DNA of 64,000 nt, taken from the NCBI GenBank assembly GCA_000467715.1, contig AJFK01000202.1:124001-188000 (forward strand), read 5' to 3'. The stretch's first letter is position 1. Every line of letters begins with the position of its first letter. The notes under the pieces were generated by a model that saw only the letters and a program-made list of their open reading frames with translations, was not told the origin of the DNA and searched no databases. The position numbers were made by a program, and so were the translations under genes. This stretch comes from Hysterium pulicare CBS 123377. Lineage: Eukaryota > Ascomycota > Dothideomycetes > Hysteriales > Hysteriaceae. Below, piece after piece: positions 1 through 9,974 of this stretch.

Positions 1-575
1 ACCAAGCTTGCCATAAGCCACGCCCTAGCGCAGAGTGTGAAGGTTTGTCCGCCGACCGAATTCCTCTTACTTGGATGATGCTCATAATACTGTAGACTTC
101 ATTATACGAAGACCTCGTCGATAACACCATCGAAATGACGAAGGACATTCCTTCACAGATCGCGCAGTCGGGCAAGATCAATCTCAACAAAAGACAAATC
201 AACATGCAGATTGGAGAACTCTTCATCCTGCGTATTAGTATCCATCTCCAAGGTTCCGTGCTTGATGCTCCGGAATTGATGTGGGCTGAGCCGCAACTGG
301 ACCCGGTTTATCAAGCCGTTCGGAGCTACCTGGAGATGGACCAGCGAGTCGGCCTCCTCACCGAACGTCTGAACGTGATTGGAGATCTCCTTGCGGTGTT
401 GAAAGACCAACTGACGGTCACGCATGTAAGTTGATGCATTCTTGATATGCTATCGTGGGTGATACTAAATTTTGGGCAGGGCGAACTCCTCGAATGGATC
501 GTCATTATCCTCATCTTCGCGGAGATTGTTGTGGCTGCTATCAACATCTTCGTGGATCTCCATGCCGCTGACTAA
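1..575 (+). CDS. C-terminal part of a DUF155 (RMND1/Rmd1-type) protein, 5' end outside the window
   Basis: Three exons join in phase 0: 1-42, 96-425 and 480-575, with GT-AG introns of 53 and 54 nt. The joined frame contains TSLYEDLVDNTIEM, YLEMDQRVGLLTERL and THGELLEWI, which I recognise as the conserved end of DUF155 proteins. It finishes with one hydrophobic segment of about 20 residues and a short tail VDLHAAD. Known members are human RMND1, which supports mitochondrial translation at the inner membrane, and yeast Rmd1, Rmd8 and Mrx10. The C-terminal membrane anchor is typical of the family. Without the N-terminus I cannot say which fungal paralog this is or whether it is mitochondrial. 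Confidence 0.85.
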
Positions 576-1089
576 TCCGGTGCTCTGTACATATCTGTCA
601 TTCTATTCCTGTACTATATTCAACGCTTTGCAAGGATTGTAGAAAGTAAGAACGGCGTAAGAGGCGCAAGCTTCAAAATTATTGGCGTCGACTGATTTCG
701 GGGAGGTTTCATTTGTGGACGCAAGCAGCCAATTGTTGCGATGTTTTCGAAAGGGGGTGAGACAAGGACGTGAAGGTCTGAGCGTATCGTCGAGATCCGA
801 CATAGAAGAGAGTAAATTCGAAGAGGAGAGAAGAGCAGCGGAATATATGGCGCAGAAGCAGGATGTCTCTATTCTCCGGAATTCTAGATAATTTTCATGA
901 TTTGGTGTAGCATGAGAATCAATGCGGTTGCTGCAAATCCCGATCTCCGAAACCCCAGATTTATTTGATCGAGCAAGTATTGGCGCCCGTTGCACAGTGT
1001 GCCAAGCTTCACTCTAGCAGACCCTCTACTTTCACATAAAGCCATGAGCCCGCCATTCCCTCTAACAATTTCCCAATGATCCGTTCCAG
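576..1089. other. Intergenic, nothing recognised
   Basis: Between the DUF155 stop and the pik1 start. Short open frames exist on both strands, but none shows a family motif or splice structure. It presumably holds the DUF155 3' end and the pik1 promoter. Confidence 0.5.
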
Positions 1090-4000
1090 ATGAGTTGGAA
1101 CCTGCTTGAGCGCTTCATAGAGTCGGATCACTTCAATCACGATCCTTCGCTCACTGTAGCCTACCTTTCGTGAGTCTTGAAGCCACCGTTGCGTCCGCGA
1201 GCAACCGCCGAGCCGCACTGCCGAACCAAGGAGCTCAAACACTGACATCTTTCGTCCAGGCGATATGCGGACCATGTCGGAATTCACTATGTGCTCTGCT
1301 CCAAGCTCCGACAGTTCGCATATGAGGAGATCGAGTTCTTTCTCCCGCAGTACGTTGGCATCAGGACCTCCGAGGCGGGATGCCATAGCTTATGCCATGC
1401 AGATTATGTCACCTCCTCATCAGCGTCGACAACGAGTCCATGGCATTGGAAGAGTTCATAATAGATCTATGTGAAGAATCCGTCAATGGTGCTTTGCTGG
1501 TGGGGGTGATGCACTGTTCCATTGATATGCAATCGCTAATTACACGCTTCTTTACAGACCTTCTGGCTCTTCCAAACCTACCTCCACGATCTCTCGGGCG
1601 ACCCTAGCTCAAACGCTTTTAAGACTTGTAGGAGGATATATAACAAAGTTCAGCGGATTGTATTCGGCTCTGCTGAGCCGCAACGTAGGGACAAGATCAG
1701 GGAGAATGTCTTGCCGGTAACAGTACTAGCAAGTTTGATTCTTGCGAGCGTTGCAACGCCTTTTCTCCCGAGACATGCCGGACCTCTCGCCATTGCGCAA
1801 GCCCAAAAGCCTCGGCCGGTTGATGATATGATTTCGGACAATGTTCAGACTCAGAAGGTTGGACGGAGCAATACAGTTACTGGGTCTTCAAGACCGAGAA
1901 GGCCGAAGACGTCTCAGGGATACTCAGATCCAGAAGATCAAAGACTTTCAAAATCTCCTAGACCGCAGCCGAAGGAGAACCAGTCTCCCAAAGAGTTGAG
2001 AAGGAAAGCTGCTCGGCCGGCAAATCGGCCAGGACTTCCGTCTCATCGACCTTCTCTCCTTGCCGTGAGCTCCGAGGCTCGACTTAGCTCATCTTCCTTA
2101 CCCGAGTTTCGAAGTCCCGGAGTTTCTCCCCTACCGACACCTCCGGCCACCGCTGGATTAGGACCTGGACCAGGACTGAAAGTAGAGCATGTCTATCGTC
2201 GGCACGCGCATGTTGCTAGGCCCCTTACCCCGACGGCTTTGCCCCGATCGCAAAAGATAAGGCTCTTACGGTCGAACTATTTCAGAAACGAAACTCAGTT
2301 CCTGAGTGCACTAGAAGATATTTCGAATCGTTTGGTCGTTGTACCAAAACCGGCTCGTTTGAGTGCTTTGAGAGCCGAACTCGCCCTCATTGCTCAAGAC
2401 CTCCCCGCCGAGGTAGATGTACCTGTAATATGTCCTGCATTTCTCAAAGATGGAATAGCGGCTCAAAGCCAGCACCATCGTATTGTTCGGATCAATCCTG
2501 CGGAAGCCACAAGCTTGAACAGTGCAGAGCGCGTGCCATATTTACTAATGATCGAGGTACTGCGAGAAGATTTTGACTTTGACCCAGATACGGAGGCGAA
2601 CCAACAGCTGCTCGGGAAATTAATGCTGGAGAAGGGAACTACCAAGCGCCGCCTCTTCGATATCACGGATGCAGCACGACAAACGACACAGGAGAAACCA
2701 TCTGCAAGCGGGACGGATAGTGTTTTCGAGCCTGCCAATGGAGATTTGGGTAGCACTGCCCTCATTAAAGATCTTTCTGAAGAGGACATTTCAAGCGGAT
2801 TGTCGCGGGTCTCCTTGCCAAGCATTACGGCGAATGGAAAAGTACCAGCACCAAGATCATCTAGCGGAGCTAATACAATGTCTTCGATAGCTACGACCTC
2901 TACGCCACGAACATCGGACATGGAAATCAGCAGAACCAGTAGCCCGGCTCCCCGCAAAATGACCATACCGATGAGTAATCGAGCTCAAGGCCCTGATCAA
3001 CCAGACTTCTCAGCTCTTGCAACTCACATGAGGACGGCAGCCCAGATGCTGGCTCAATTAGAGGCTAGCGGTTCGAAGAGACCGAAGACAGAAGTCGCCG
3101 CGATCAAAGCCAAGATCATTGCCAGTATGCAGAATTTGGAGGAGCAAAACTTCTTAATGGAAGATTCGAATGCACCTACGTTTGATAGTATTATGGCTGA
3201 TGCAAACCCCACTGCTGTTACCGGAGAGCCTGACGAGCTGGAAGACTCCATGGGCGCTGTGGCAGACCCTGGGTCCAGCTCAGGGGCTGGTGCGGCCAGA
3301 ATGGAGAATGACCTGAAGACTGGCGGTATGCGAAGGAAGGGTGATCGAGACGACCCCAGCGCCGCGACTTTCGGTGAAGAATGGAGTGCCAAGAAAGAGC
3401 GTATACGGCGGTCATCGCCGTACGGAGCCATGCCAAATTGGGATCTCGTCAGTGTCATCGTCAAGACTGGTGCTGATCTTCGCCAGGAAGCGTTCGCTTG
3501 CCAACTCATTCAGGTCTGCTCTAAGGTCTGGCAGGATGCTAGAATTCCGGTATGGACCAAGCGCATGCGAATATTGGTGACAGGCGAATCTTCCGGTCTC
3601 ATCGAAACCATCACTAACGGCGTGTCCTTACATTCCCTCAAACGAAGTTTAACGCTTGCTGGCATAGCTGCCGGCACGAATCCACGTAAACGCATTGCCA
3701 CTCTAAAAGACCACTTCGTCAAAACGTTTGGTGAACCGGAGAGCGAAAGCTATGCGACAGGTGTCGACGCCTTCACTCGGTCTTTAGCTGCATACAGCAT
3801 GATATGCTATGTCCTCCAACTCAAGGATCGCCACAACGGAAACATCCTTATCGACAACGTGGGCCACATCATTCATATCGACTTTGGCTTCATGCTTTCA
3901 AACTCTCCCGGATCCATGGGTTTCGAGGCCGCACCTTTCAAGTTGACGCAAGAATATGTGGATGTCCTGGGCGGACTGAACGCACCAGCCTTCGAAGAGT

Positions 4001-4327
4001 TTAAAACGTTATGTAAGAAGGCGTTTCAGGCGCTTAGGAAAGAGGCGGAAAGGCTGGTCATGCTGGTTGATATGATGGGCAGGCAGAGCAAGATGCCTTG
4101 TTTTGCTGCGGGCGTAGCGGGCGTGAGCAATGCGTTAAGAGCGAGGATGATGCTGCATTTGAGTAGAGAAGAGGCGGAAGCGTTCGTGGAGGAGTTGGTT
4201 GGGAAGAGTGTGGGGAGTTATTATACTAGGCTGTAAGCACCTTTCGTTATTACCTTTCCATCGATTCAAATGGCTGACAAAAAGCAGTTACGACACATTC
4301 CAGTACCGCACGCAAGGCATATATTGA
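1090..4327 (+). CDS. pik1: Phosphatidylinositol 4-kinase Pik1
   Basis: Five exons give 993 residues: 1090-1169, 1260-1349, 1403-1499, 1558-4232 and 4288-4327. The start reads MSWNLLERF, the usual Pik1 N-terminus, followed by the helical segment with RYADHVGIHYVL and LCHLLISVDNES. The middle, about residues 150-620, is low complexity and rich in Ser, Pro and Thr. The C-terminal lipid kinase domain has KTGADLRQEAFACQ, DRHNGNI with the catalytic Asp near residue 846, and IDFGF with the metal-binding Asp near 864. A final 13-codon exon supplies the conserved ending YDTFQYRTQGIY. The enzyme makes PtdIns4P at the Golgi and nucleus and is needed for secretion. The last exon is easily missed because the long reading frame stops just after the exon 4 donor. 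Confidence 0.97.
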
Positions 4328-4489
4328 TACCGTTCAGAAAATTTACGGCATTGTTCTCATGACTATGAAGAGGTGGATCATTTTATCGAGGCATCCATTA
4401 TCTGCGATGATACTCATGGCTTGGCAAGCATTCTCAGGCGCGAATTTTGGGGCTACATTTTGGGTCGCATGTTGGCTATAAGCAGAATA

Positions 4490-4884
4490 TCACTGCACAC
4501 ATGAAACGGACGCTACTATAGTGGACGAACTCTGAATAGACGTATTTACGGGATCAACTCTCTTACTCCTCAGCGCCTTCAAATCGTTTCGGCTAACTCG
4601 ACCTGGGCGTGATAAAATGTCCTTTAGCACCGAACTACTCACATTTTCACGGGTATTCTTTCTGTCGTATGTCAAGACACCATTCCTTATATCATCAAAA
4701 GCATCCAACCTCGAATACTCTTTCGTAACCCCTCCAACAGTTCTTGTGATACATGGTCGTCTTCCCTCATCTCAGCAAATTCCTCGTCGATGTCATATAG
4801 AATGTCTAGCTGGTTCTGTAAGTCGGTAATGATGAGTTTGACTTCGTGGTTGTAGGCGTGGAACGAAGGGGCGGGATCTGCCAT
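4490..4884 (-). pseudogene. Small unknown protein gene, apparently frame-disrupted
   Basis: On the minus strand a frame starting MADPAPSFHAYNHEV runs to about 4715. It then appears to continue in another frame (EYSRLDAFDDIRNG and on to 4490) after a one-base shift near 4720. The two pieces would form one acidic, helical protein of about 130 residues: QELLEGLRK runs straight into EYSRLDAF. I found no GT-AG intron that bridges the shift in phase. It does not carry the AA-hhh-x-YQ mark of the neighbouring array. A decayed gene, a sequence error, or two unrelated short frames are all possible. Confidence 0.35.
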
Positions 4885-5789
4885 TCTCAATTGGATATCT
4901 TTCCGAGATTGGGTTCTGCTGGGCTTGGGAACGGGTGGATGAGAGCAAAGGTATGAGAGGGTAGGATGGGGAGGGATTGAAGAATGCCTGGTTTATACCG
5001 TGCAGTGTCTCGTTTCACTCTAGAAAGTCTGGTTGTGCTGCTACTATCTATATGGGCACAATTACGATGCATCGACAATCCAACTTGATGGCTTGCTCCC
5101 TTGCTATCCAACGTCAACCCCTCTCAGCGACCTCTAGAACTCTTTTCATTTCTTCCGGAAACTTACTTTCAATCTAATGCTTATCCCATCAAACGCCTCC
5201 CACAAGTTCTCCAACTCCTTCACCTCCATTCCGATCTCTTTCACCCACCAAAACCTCCTTCCGAGAAGCAACGCTTCCGAGACGGTAATGCGGGGGGAAG
5301 CAAATCTTCCGGGAAGCTTAGCTTCTCTGGCGAGTTTTTAGTTCTACAATATGTGTAAAGGAAGCTTAGCTTTCGAGGGGCAACACTTTCAGTACAGTGT
5401 TCTTTTATTACGAAAATCGTTACAGAGGCTGACTCTCTCAGACGCTCAGCCTCTGAGACGATTTTTACTTACTCCGCATATTGTAATAAAAGCAAAGCCT
5501 CCCAGGAACGGACCGCATATACATTCTAAGGTTTGAAAGTATTTCGTAAATGATAATTTGCGTATTCGACAGATGATAATTACAGATATCTCGGCGTTTG
5601 AATGATCAAATGGGCAGAGTTCATGAGCATGATTCTAACCATTTATCTCACGAGCAACCAGAGCCGTGACAAAGCTTCCAAATCTGCACGTAGAAAAGTC
5701 ACTTTCTAGTAAGTATCCAAGCAAAATACCCTTGTGTCTAACCTTCGCGGTAACAAAGTTCCAGAAAAACACCAAATCTCCGTATCCAA
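4885..5789. other. Intergenic, AT-rich, with short inverted repeats and a foldback segment
   Basis: No gene is recognised. From about 5265 to 5375 there are several related short palindromic words built on GAAGC and GCTTC (for example GAAGCAACGCTTCC and GGAAGCTTAGCTTC). They precede the foldback at 5402-5492, which is listed separately. Confidence 0.45.
5402..5492. repeat. Imperfect inverted repeat (foldback), possible MITE remnant
   Basis: The left arm 5412-5432 (AAAATCGTTACAGAGGCTGA core) pairs with the right arm 5446-5465 (TCAGCCTCTGAGACGATTTT) around a 13-nt loop, with two mismatches. Farther out, CTTTTATTAC at 5402-5411 pairs with GTAATAAAAG at 5483-5492, with about 16 extra bases on the right side. 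No target-site duplication is obvious and there is no coding capacity. It may be the core of a miniature inverted-repeat element or a structured transcript end. Confidence 0.5.
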
Positions 5790-6206
5790 TCAAGGATCAG
5801 TATCGTCCGCCTCTTCGGCCACACTGATAATCGCTTCTCGCAACGACTGAATTGCATCGAACACAAGGTCGTTGCCTTCCTTGCCCAGTGCCCTTTGATA
5901 GTACACCACTAATTTCGCTACAGCGCTCACGAAATCGCGTCTCACGTCTTCCTCAACCTCAGCCAGAAGTTCGTATCCTTCCGGAATGATGAACGGATCT
6001 ATGTCCTTCTCGTCGAGTTCCTTCCATACCTGAGCAAAGGTCACATTAGCCCTGTCTTCTCCATAGTGCTGAGTCACGAAGCTTTTTATCTTATCCACTA
6101 CGGAGTTCTGCTTTCCGGCGATTTCGGACTTGTAAAAGCGATTGATATCGGAGATACGAAGGAACAGGGTCATCATTGGTGAGTCCGGGGCGTTTGATTC
6201 ATCCAT
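5790..6206 (-). CDS. Array family member 1, small helical protein of unknown function
   Basis: Intronless, 138 residues, first Met at 6206. No signal peptide or membrane span is visible. The C-terminal third holds the family mark AVAKLVVYYQRALG at about residues 95-108, preceded by EDVRRDF and followed by an amphipathic helix with SLREAI and an acidic tail. The same arrangement recurs in at least nine further minus-strand genes up to 22 kb, which is the only basis for calling it a family. It looks intact. The function is unknown; the composition suggests a soluble helical bundle. Confidence 0.6.
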   Translation of the reverse strand: MDESNAPDSPMMTLFLRISDINRFYKSEIAGKQNSVVDKIKSFVTQHYGEDRANVTFAQVWKELDEKDIDPFIIPEGYELLAEVEEDVRRDFVSAVAKLVVYYQRALGKEGNDLVFDAIQSLREAIISVAEEADDTDP

Positions 6207-6598
6207 TTCGATTGATCAATAATTATTCGTGTAGTGGTCGAGTTGAGGGTGATTGAAGGTTGGTAATATTCTATTGAAGAGGGAAGACATAGTTGTATAT
6301 ATGATATGATCCAGTGTTTGTCGGTCTTCATTGCCGTATTGAACAGATTGCTCACTAGTATAAAGAAACAGAAAAAGCTACCAGTCATCCTGGGCAGATG
6401 TTTTGCTTCTCCAAGTCCCAAACCACGAGCAATCAGAATCACGAAACCTTATGCCAGTTTGCTTTAAACTGTCACCAGAGACATTGGGGCGCGGGCATAC
6501 TGGAAACCGGGATTCTGAACTCTTCCTTTTGACCCTCTCATCCGCTTTCCGAGGCTCCCAGAAAATGCTAGAACTATCCGAAGTCTAACATATCCGTA

Positions 6599-7086
6599 TC
6601 AGCTATCCAGTTCTCTCAGCTCGAAATCATCAAGGCTGATAAAGTCCTCCTTTGCCACACTCCTTATTGCCTGCTTCAACTCCTCCCTTGCTTCGGACAC
6701 AAGCTTCTTGTCATCCTTTCCCAATGCGACTGGATAGTATACCAATAACTTCGCCGCATCGCGCAACATATGTTGACGGATATCCTGACCCATCTTAGTC
6801 ATAAAACGTGTTGCATCTGGTTGCTCCAATCGATCTCTGCCTTTTTAGGGCGATCAACGCTGAAATCTTCCAGCGTGTCCTTATTTTTCAAGTCGAGATG
6901 TCGACCTACGAAACTCCGCACATCAGCCGTTACGGCCAGATGCCAACTGGTTAGGTCTTTTGACACGGCACTGGCTCTTTTGAGTGCCGCAAGCGTCACC
7001 ACCACTTGTGGAAGTTTTTTGACGGGCTCGCGAATCGATATAGGCGTCTTTCTACCGGCATTTCTTATTCTCTTACGAATGCTGCT
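6599..7086 (-). pseudogene. Array family member 2, disrupted copy
   Basis: The C-terminal part (frame ending at 6599) reads QDIRQHMLRDAAKLLVYYPVALG and ELKQAIRSVAKE. This is the closest match to member 1 in the window. The N-terminal part lies in a different frame from about 7086 to 6820 (VVTLAALKRASAV, then TADVRSFVG). No ATG is present before the upstream stop at 7087. The switch occurs near 6820-6840. A candidate donor (GTAGGT) exists, but none of the acceptors tried joins the frames in phase. I read it as a decayed paralog; a short unusual intron remains possible. Confidence 0.5.
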
Positions 7087-7315
7087 TTATGGAGTTACAA
7101 GAAGGCAAAAAAGGCCCGGTACTTTATATGTCAAGATCAAGAAGTGACTTTAATCTCTACGAAGCTGAAGCAGATGGTTCACGAGCATACAGCACATGAT
7201 AAAGCGAGTAAACTTACTCAAACATCCTGTTCCCACTTTCGATCACCTATCTCGCAATCACGCGGTCCAAATTTCCGGGAGATTCAGGCTGCCGCATCTT
7301 CTGACAAAGCTACTA

Positions 7316-7453
7316 TCATACCCACCTGACCACTCGCATGCAAAGCCAAGATCTTTCAGAGTATCGATACAATTCCTCCAAGGTAGCTTCCAGCTCTTGT
7401 CGTATATCGTTTCGCAGCTTATCCCGGAACCGCTTTCCGCGCTTGTCACCTCT
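7316..7453 (-). pseudogene. Array family relic 3, fragment only
   Basis: A short minus-strand stretch reads RFRDKLRNDIRQELEATLEE followed by LYRYSE and two stops. It matches the region just before and within the family mark of members 1 and 2 (EDVRRDFVSAVAKLVVYYQ; QDIRQHMLRDAAKLLVYYP). There is no start codon and no C-terminal helix. It is probably the remains of another array copy, though the match is short. Confidence 0.3.
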
Positions 7454-7582
7454 TCATATGCATCCTCGTGTAAGATGGAAAAGCTTTATGTAGGATGCTG
7501 TGTTGACCATTGCTGAAGCGGAACCCTCGAGCATTTTCGATAGGTCGCTACTCGGAAGATTTTTCGTTTCTCGGATGCCTTC

Positions 7583-7987
7583 CTAGTCAGCGTTTCCCCC
7601 CTCGAGCTCCAGCTGATGATTGACCTCATCACTCAGCGCCTCTATTGCCTCATCCTCCAATTTCCATCCTTCTTTGACACCTTCAGCACAAAGTTTTTGG
7701 TAGCATATTGTTAGCCTTGCCGCCTCCCTCAGACAAAGCTTTGCGATGCCGGCCTGCATCTTACGAGCAGAAGCTTCCGTTTGGTTCCGACCAGGACTAG
7801 GTTCCATGGCCCGTAACTTATCTTGGATACTTCTAACTTCTTGTACTTTGATACACATTGTATCGGTTGCATCGGCGAGATCTTTGAGAGAAGATGTGGA
7901 TGCGGTGGAGGCTGGAGTTGATTTGGACATGCTCTCAATCAGATATTTCAGCTTGGCATAAGGATTGGGGTTCACTTGAAGATGCAA
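7583..7987 (-). CDS. Array family member 4, small helical protein of unknown function
   Basis: Intronless, 134 residues from the first ATG. A second in-frame Met at about 7930 (MSKSTPAST) would give 115 residues and removes a segment unlike the other members, so the start is open. A Ser/Thr-rich N-terminal stretch is followed by a helix with DTMCIKVQEV. The family mark AARLTICYQKL sits at about residues 89-99 (long form). The last part is a helix with DEAIEALSDEV and a short acidic end. No targeting signal is seen. Confidence 0.5.
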   Translation of the reverse strand: MHLQVNPNPYAKLKYLIESMSKSTPASTASTSSLKDLADATDTMCIKVQEVRSIQDKLRAMEPSPGRNQTEASARKMQAGIAKLCLREAARLTICYQKLCAEGVKEGWKLEDEAIEALSDEVNHQLELEGGNAD

Positions 7988-8309
7988 GAGGTCTGTCTAT
8001 CAGTGAAGCCAACGGATCGGTTCCTCTATAAGTACCTACAGGGAAGAGAAGCAATCGATCCCAAAACTCAGACCCATCTTAGGTCATGCGACTCGATCAT
8101 TCACTGATTACCCTTTAAGTACATCACCCTTCTCTTACCTGACGCAAGCCTCGATGTAGATATCTGTTATGCAGATTCTGGGAAAGCTACATTCTTGGAG
8201 CAGATATCGCTATCCTCACACATCTCCTACCATTTTATATCTCCGTCCTCGGTATATCCAGAAGCAAATTGCCGTTCCCGACCACAACATCTCAACACCA
8301 TATTACTTC

Positions 8310-8723
8310 TCAAGCACGATCAATATCACCAGCCGATCCACCAACTTCTGGCGGGTTTATAACAGCCCTCATCTCTCGCAACAACTCTATCACCGGATCT
8401 TCACGTACCCCAAAGAGTTCCTCGTAGACTATCACAATCCTTGCCGCTGCGCCTAAGAGAATGGTTTTCAGGTCATTATCCCTAGCAAATTGAGCTATCC
8501 AAAACTCTGTTTCTCTGCTCTTATAGTACTTGATGCTCTGTGCCATGCCCATAAGCTCTTAGGTTCCATTTACAAGCTTTTGGATTCCGTCTTTCTTTGC
8601 ATTGTGGACACTCAGTAGACGTTTGTCCAACTCACTGTAAGGTGCTCGGATTGGATCGGCGATTTGAGCTACCCAGTGGAAGATCTGATTGGAAGAAAGC
8701 GGTGCTCTAATCGGATGGGTCAT
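8310..8723 (-). CDS. Array family member 5, with an in-frame stop or a 36-nt intron
   Basis: The frame opens at MTHPIRAP (8723) and runs to 8574, where TAA follows KLVNG and T. It then resumes in the same frame with SIKYYKSRETEFWI, the family mark AAARIVIVYEELFG, and a tail with LLREMRAVI. The stop lies inside a stretch that begins GTAAAT and ends GCACAG, exactly 36 nt, so removing it keeps the frame and yields 125 residues. That is shorter than any other intron here (about 48 nt or more), so a genuine stop with translation from MAQSIKYYK (8546, 78 residues) is the alternative. The first 40 codons overlap a 60-bp tandem duplication. Confidence 0.45.
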
Positions 8724-8759
8724 TTCGGTTGTCTAGTGGAAGATCTGTTTCGGCGAAAT
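8640..8759. repeat. 60-bp tandem duplication at the start of array member 5
   Basis: Two adjacent 60-bp units, 8640-8699 and 8700-8759. Both begin GGTGCTC and both contain AGTGGAAGATCTG at the same offset; they differ at scattered positions. On the minus strand the duplication encodes the repeated words PIRAP and NQIFHW or its variant, so the duplication created part of the present N-terminus of member 5. Confidence 0.75.
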
Positions 8760-8967
8760 CGATGTCCTAGGAGCGTGTTATTCTATATGTCAAGTCCAGG
8801 TTTGCTTCAAGTGGTCAAGAGATGAGAAACACGAACTGCTCCGAGATGAAAGTGCATAGCGGATCACATGGCGAATCGTGATTCCTAAAATTTGCGAAGA
8901 GCAATACTGATCAAATTAGCTTTCCATTACCTAAATCAATTCCGACGTCTCTCCCTAAGGGGCGCCG

Positions 8968-9297
8968 TTACTCATCACCTTCAGACTGGCGAATCATAGT
9001 ACGCTGCAAGGCCCTCACTGCCCTATCCCAATCATAACCAGTCATCTCTTGATAGCCTCGCATAATCTTCGCCGCCTCCTCCACATAGGGAACTGAAAGT
9101 ACTTGTGCCCCTCTAGTTTCCCAAGGTTGTTCTCCTTTGATATCTGGGTGTTTCTTTAGGAAATCTCGCATCTTTTCTATGATGCTGCCAAGTTCTAGTG
9201 CTGATTCACCGTCACACTTCCCCCTCGTATTCTGACTGGCGGTGCAAAAGTCATCTACGATCTTGTCGAAATCGCGTTCAGCTACCGTACGACCCAT
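8968..9297 (-). CDS. Array family member 6, small helical protein of unknown function
   Basis: Intronless, 109 residues from ATG at 9297. It pairs best with member 7: both have GESALELGSIIEKMRDFL or SKTALELGTTMKKIRDII, then the mark AAKIMRGYQEMTG (residues 75-87) against AAKIVIAYQSMVG. This shared layout over the whole length shows that 6 and 7 are recent relatives and fixes the start of both. No signal peptide or membrane span is seen. The function is unknown. Confidence 0.6.
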   Translation of the reverse strand: MGRTVAERDFDKIVDDFCTASQNTRGKCDGESALELGSIIEKMRDFLKKHPDIKGEQPWETRGAQVLSVPYVEEAAKIMRGYQEMTGYDWDRAVRALQRTMIRQSEGDE

Positions 9298-9635
9298 ATG
9301 GAGTATTGAAGTTAGTGACGAAGTAGCTTGGTGAATATGGAATGGAGTGCATTGAATTGGTACAATGGAGATTTATAGGGCATGGTTCTGAATCTGTGCT
9401 TCCAGTGAATGTTCCATCGAAGGCTGATTGTACCCATTCAGCAGGGAGGTCAGATCACGCGATACTACTCAGCTGCCTCAAGCCGTAAATGACTCCGCAT
9501 AAAGATGGCGTAGTAAGATAACATACCGAGTTAATTCCTTAGATGCGACGTATTGGAAAACATCTCAGAAACAAACACTCTACCCTCCCTCATCATTCAT
9601 CTAACCAGGTGCTCCTTAGTGGAAATGCTAGAATC

Positions 9636-9974
9636 CTATTTGGAACTCCAGCTGGCAGCAGCCTTCCTCAGCTCCATCTCAAACTTCCCAAACACCGCAT
9701 CTTGACCGAAACCGACCATCGACTGATATGCAATCACAATCTTTGCTGCCTCTTCAATGAAGCCAGAGGCATGGAATTTCGCCGTATCGTCGAACCTGTC
9801 ATTTTGCAGTGCGGGGTTCTGCTCAATGATATCTCGTATTTTTTTCATAGTAGTGCCGAGCTCAAGCGCGGTTTTCGAGTCGAACTTCTCATTTGACTTC
9901 GAGTTGCTGGCAATGGTGTCAAAATCCTTCTGGAGCTTCGTTAACTCAGTCCCTGTATCAAATTTTGACTTCAT
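9636..9974 (-). CDS. Array family member 7, small helical protein of unknown function
   Basis: Intronless, 112 residues if started at MKSKFDTG (9974). The open frame continues upstream to an ATG at 10118, but alignment with member 6 starts at the inner Met, and the upstream part looks like leader sequence. The N-terminal half is a lysine-rich helix. ALELGTTMKKIRDII and the mark AAKIVIAYQSMVG follow, then a helix ending RKAAASWSSK. It is adjacent and parallel to member 6, consistent with tandem duplication. Confidence 0.55.
   Translation of the reverse strand: MKSKFDTGTELTKLQKDFDTIASNSKSNEKFDSKTALELGTTMKKIRDIIEQNPALQNDRFDDTAKFHASGFIEEAAKIVIAYQSMVGFGQDAVFGKFEMELRKAAASWSSK

Noticed and set aside
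603-995. Minus-strand open frame of 130 codons between DUF155 and pik1
   Set aside because: No motif, Ser/Asn-rich composition, and it lies where the pik1 promoter is expected.
1009-1386. Minus-strand open frame of 125 codons
   Set aside because: It is antisense to pik1 exons 1 and 2, which are certain from conserved protein sequence.
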